Shown one piece after another: positions 60,627 to 64,000 of a stretch of DNA of 64,000 nucleotides (position 1 is the first letter of the stretch; the number at the start of each line of letters is the position of its first letter). Location of the stretch: NCBI GenBank assembly GCA_014871385.1, contig CM026426.1, positions 97,800,861 to 97,864,860 of the forward strand. Direction: 5' to 3'. The translations under genes and the position numbers were made by a program. Under the pieces are notes generated by a model. That model had not been told where the DNA came from and did not search any database. It saw nothing but the letters and a program-made list of their open reading frames with translations. This DNA is from Ceratodon purpureus (Eukaryota > Streptophyta > Bryopsida > Pseudoditrichales > Ditrichaceae).

Positions 60627-61061
60627 TCACAAAGTCTGCAATTTGTAATCAAATTCAAGAGCCCAGCCTCTCGTTAATGTCACAGTTGGAAAAGGTTGAT
60701 AATAGACGTCGGAGACTTGATCTGTGGTGGTGAGAAGATAACTAGGTGATACACCTGTTTGAGTGCTATGATACAGGGCTGATGCACGGGTTGTATCATG
60801 GCGGGTATGTTGAGTAGGTATGTGGTGTGCTGGTCGAAGTGGGGCGATGAAGTAGGGCGGTGCCACCTGTCCATCAAACATCCATGCGTACTGTACTAGA
60901 TCAGTTGCAAATATTCCCTCCCCTCGCCACCACCATCCCTTCTCATCATCACTTAATGTACAACAAGGCGTTTCCCAAGGAGGTTGACACGTGTCCCATC
61001 TCTCTACACTTCCCTCCACTATCTCCCCATCATCTTCACCAATCATCACGTTTCCCTCCAT
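60627..61061 (-). CDS. Putative 144-aa protein, unknown
   Basis: ATG at 61061 opens MEGNVMIGEDDGEIVEGSVE, followed by a Trp/Cys-rich patch (RWDTCQPPWETPCC, KGWWWRGEG) and a His/Pro/Thr-rich C-terminal half, ending in a stop near 60627. The segment is distinctly richer in G+C than the flanking AT-rich DNA and the frame is clean over its whole length. I recognise no family, signal peptide or membrane segment. It may be a lineage-specific gene or a mobile-element remnant. Plus-strand frames over the same bases look like shadows. Confidence 0.35.
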   Translation of the reverse strand: MEGNVMIGEDDGEIVEGSVERWDTCQPPWETPCCTLSDDEKGWWWRGEGIFATDLVQYAWMFDGQVAPPYFIAPLRPAHHIPTQHTRHDTTRASALYHSTQTGVSPSYLLTTTDQVSDVYYQPFPTVTLTRGWALEFDYKLQTL

Positions 61062-61069
61062 TTCTCCCT

Positions 61070-61775
61070 CAAATCAAGAAATTCTCCTACACTTCCCACC
61101 ATTCCTTTTTCCATATTTCCTTTTTCACTCCTTTCCGGATTACATATACACTATCACTATGTAATGTGCATTATTGCAAATTTGAGTATTTGAGGCCTAC
61201 GAGCACCTATATACTATAGTTATTTTATGTTATTGTTAAAAAAATTTACTTAAAGTGGTATTTTTACACACATTATAAGTTGTGTAAATTAAGCTGAAAA
61301 AATACACTTTCAAAAATTCCTACTAGGACACCACTTTCTACTTTATACTTGGAATTCATAAAAATATGTTCCTTAAACATTTGTAAAATCATACCCCAAT
61401 TTTCATAAGATTAGCATAAAAATGACGTGTCCAAAAGTGTCCTTTTAGCCACATTTTAAAAAGAGGATAGTTCTGGACAGTTTATTAAAAGGACACTTTC
61501 AAAAAACAACATTGTCAAAATTTCATTTTATTTTTTTTGGGAAGTAAACTAGACGAATAATATCAACTAATTTTCATGATGATGACATTCACTTTGTGCA
61601 TTAAGGAGAGTGTATTTAGGTGCAAGCAGGTGGGGGGGAGAGAATGTCCCCGTGGACAGTCCTTTTGGACACCCCAAGGGGACCATCACCCCATTCCCTG
61701 GTATTTCATTTCTAAATGAAATAAACTGTTTGGATGAACGAAGAGGTCCGACAGAACGCTGAATTTCTGAAACAC
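61070..61775. other. No gene; hairpin-rich spacer
   Basis: Contains an imperfect inverted repeat at about 61252-61310 (AAAGTGGTATTTTTACACA facing AAAAATACACTTT) and a GTCCCC...GGGGAC hairpin near 61646-61683. These may be eroded MITEs, but no target duplications were seen. Confidence 0.4.
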
Positions 61776-61777
61776 TA

Positions 61778-62224
61778 CAGTCAAACCTCGATAAGTGTTA
61801 CCTCGATAAGTGTTAAAACTCTATATGTGTTATGGAGATTTCCGCTACCTTAAAATTTAGACTAGTAAGTGTTATGTGTTAAGTGTTATGTAATGTTGTG
61901 CTCCTGACTTTGTTAATTTTACCTCAATAAGTGATAACTTTCTAAAAAAGGACTTTTGTAAGAACCATAGTTTGGAGGGAGATAACTTTGAGGTCAAGCA
62001 ATAGTTTCTAGTTTCCATTTTAGAAACAAATAGATTGGTACATGTATTTTTAAGATCATAAAGTAAAAGATCATATATTTTAAGTTCATAAAGTAAAATA
62101 TAAAGTAAAAGATAAGTCCATAAAGTAAAAGGTAATTTCATAAAGTAAAAGATAAGTGTTACTATTCCCTAAGTGTTAACAAAAAGTATGCTCCCAACCG
62201 TTAACACTTATCGAGGTTTGACTG
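61778..62224. mobile_element. pogo/Tigger-like MITE with 23-bp TIRs
   Basis: Both ends begin CAGTCAAACCTCGATAAGTG and match for 23 bp (through TTA). TA flanks each side (61776-61777 and 62225-62226). The sequence is typical of pogo/Tigger-type ends (CAGTCxAACCTCG). The 447-bp interior has no transposase. CCTCGATAAGTGTTA is repeated just inside the left end, and AAAGTAAAAGAT-like units repeat near 62090-62155. Confidence 0.85.
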
Positions 62225-62229
62225 TATCT

Positions 62230-63813
62230 ACAAATCTCAGCAAATGCTCACAGAGTGTTCACTTTAAAGGCTGGATATAGCCTCAAAAGTTGAATCAATT
62301 AAAGCTTCGTTTAAAAGAAAGTAAAAGCAAACCTACCTTACCATGTTCACACGGGCCAAGCTGGGGGATAGCAATCAACAGACACTTGGACAACTTACGC
62401 TGCTCGAACATCTATTTACCAGATTTCTAGTTACCATACACGGTGAATGACGGAAGGATAAATGAGGTGAATGTGAGAGACTAAACGATAGCCTGCCACC
62501 ACATCAACGACCGGGAAACTTTGAAATTCACCCTGTGCATATCGACTTGCAGTAGAATCATCCCAGGTAAAAACAGAAATGGACGCTCCTCATTGGTTGG
62601 GCGCGACAGCGTTTTCAGGAGCCCCTGCCAAGGGGAGTATTGCTCCCCTTGTCCACCCCTGGCCACTCCCAGGAGCAAGGGTCTGTAGTAGTGAAAGAAT
62701 AGAGTGTGTTGCAAGACATGTTTGAGGGTACTGTACTGTACATAGAGTATTGTGATGAGTTTTTTGTTGGCAAGTTGGCTGCAGCGTTGTGGCGTTGTGG
62801 CAACACAGAAACCTAATAAGGGGCGTTTTGTGAGGTTAATAAGTTGCATGGGGAGATTCCTCATCTGGCTTTGCTTTTTTGTGTGTTTTGTGTGTTTTTG
62901 TTTGTCTTTTAATTTCTTTTATTGTTTTCTTTTTTGGTTTTTTTAATTTTTAATTTTTGATTTTTTAATTTTATTTATGAAACATGCAGTTATTATCTAT
63001 GAACATAATAGGAGAATTGTTGACGGTATGTATTATTTTTTAATTTTATGGTGACACATGCAATTTGTGTTTTCATGGTTGGGAAGATGTGACATGAAGA
63101 ATGCCCAAGTGTGTTTTTGTTTTAGTTTTAGTTTTTAATTTTTTTTTTTTTTTTTAAAGGTGAGGTGGGACAGGTTATGTATGTGTGTGTGTTGGGGTTG
63201 AGTTTTTACTGTTTTGTTTAATGGCGGTTGTCGAAGGGAACGTGTGCTTGTTGATAGTGTGATGAGTTGTATTTTTTTAAAGATGTGAAGCCATGTTAGT
63301 TTTTGACTTCACCCACTTTTTAGAAAAATGATATGTTGAATGGAGTTTCTTTTTATGGAAAAGATAGTTTGTTTTTGGGGATGAGTTTAGATTTATTTTA
63401 TTTTATTTTTAAACAATAAGATGAAATCTCATCATATTAACGAAGGATCAAGCACCGTAGACTAAAAGAGACAAGCCTCTTCAGCAAAGATTTGGGTGTA
63501 TTATGGTTATAACAAAGACAACTAAGTTAGCTAATTGTATAAAAAGAACATACATAGAAAACAAGTGTAGCATGTTGAAAATAATAATTTTATCAAGTTG
63601 AATACACAAGAATGCTAATTCTTGTTTTTCTAGATATTCCATTATTCCGTAAAGTCCCAACCCAATCAGTCAAGGTCAAGGTTGATGTGTATCCTTCAAG
63701 TAAAAGAAGAAAAACCAAAAAAATAGATTTTCTTACTTTTATGGAAGAAGAAAGAAATATTATGCGTCACATTAACAACCCCCCTACAAACCCCAGAAAT
63801 TGGACCTGTCAGG
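62230..63813. other. No gene recognised
   Basis: T-rich plus-strand tracts near 62870-62980 and 63120-63160, and scattered short frames. A 63612-63833 plus frame (KVKVDVYPSSKRRKTKKIDF) reads like a short polar protein segment but has no recognisable family. Confidence 0.4.
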
Positions 63814-64000
63814 GAAATAGGGGCAGCCCGTGAAAAGGCGGCGGGGCCATCCCAGCCGGGTCATGGGCTCACCCGTCCCGGCCCCACCGCCCAGACCGGG
63901 TCCTGGCTGGCAGACCCGTCCCCGTCCATTGAAACCCGGTTTAGGTTTAGGGATGACGGCAGATCTCAATTTAGGGTTACATCCTACATTCATCAAACCT
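63814..64000. mobile_element. Possible edge of a hAT-like element (window ends)
   Basis: CAGGGAAATAGGGGCAGCCC starts at 63811 and is followed by GC-rich direct repeats of the CCCGTCCCGGCCCC kind to about 63945. Such CAGGG ends with GC-rich subterminal repeats occur in plant hAT elements. The other end and any TSD lie outside the window, so this is tentative. Confidence 0.25.

Overview
The window is nuclear DNA from an intron-bearing eukaryote, most likely a land plant and probably a non-flowering lineage (bryophyte, lycophyte or fern), though the lineage cannot be fixed from sequence alone. The plant signs are a CACTA (En/Spm) transposon with TNP2, DUF4218 and DUF4216 segments plus a Ptta-type partner protein, a Ty3/gypsy chromovirus primed by initiator-Met tRNA, and exon fragments resembling plant CDC20 and exocyst SEC3. 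I see no clearly intact host gene. Almost everything recognisable is mobile DNA, and nearly every coding segment has in-frame stops or frameshifts while its splice sites remain good.

Layout. (1) 2.6-7.3 kb, minus strand: a wrecked multi-exon gene whose C-terminal part has beta-class amino-methyltransferase (N4-cytosine/N6-adenine type) motifs. (2) 7.5-8.5 kb: a LINE reverse-transcriptase relic. (3) 9.1-16.2 kb: five TIR elements side by side, most with exact target-site duplications: a PIF/Harbinger-like MITE (CTA), a Pack-MULE carrying a CDC20 fragment (9-bp TSD), a TA-flanked MITE with ~50-bp TIRs, a hAT-like element (8-bp TSD) holding a G-rich minisatellite, and a Tc1/mariner transposase relic split by a TTAA-flanked piggyBac-like insertion. 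(4) 16.6 to about 38 kb: a CACTA element with divergent genes, a TNPA-like gene plus a companion gene on minus and a TNP2 gene on plus. Its central interval is split by a young Ty3/gypsy element (22744-28848; two 784-bp LTRs differing at two positions by eye, TSD TCCAG).

(5) 38.8-42.6 kb: AT-rich DNA with degenerate tandem repeats. (6) 43-57.8 kb: a cluster I think is one poorly described mobile unit. Three plus-strand spliced genes (coiled coil plus zinc finger; RING-like plus AT-hook-like; an unknown domain plus coiled coil) converge on a five-exon minus-strand gene for a DDE-like protein with the signatures DFAENYS, DEIQS and S(D/N)GCAAQFK. Pyrimidine-rich tracts with related motifs occur in both arms, and a SEC3 fragment lies between them. 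(7) 58-64 kb: AT-rich DNA with direct repeats, one lineage-specific-looking ORF, and a pogo/Tigger-type MITE with 23-bp TIRs.

How the parts work together: the CACTA genes would form a transposase/binding-protein pair; the Ty3 element is self-contained; the 43-57 kb genes may be a transposase with accessory zinc-finger proteins, but that linkage is inference because no terminal repeats bounding the whole unit were found.
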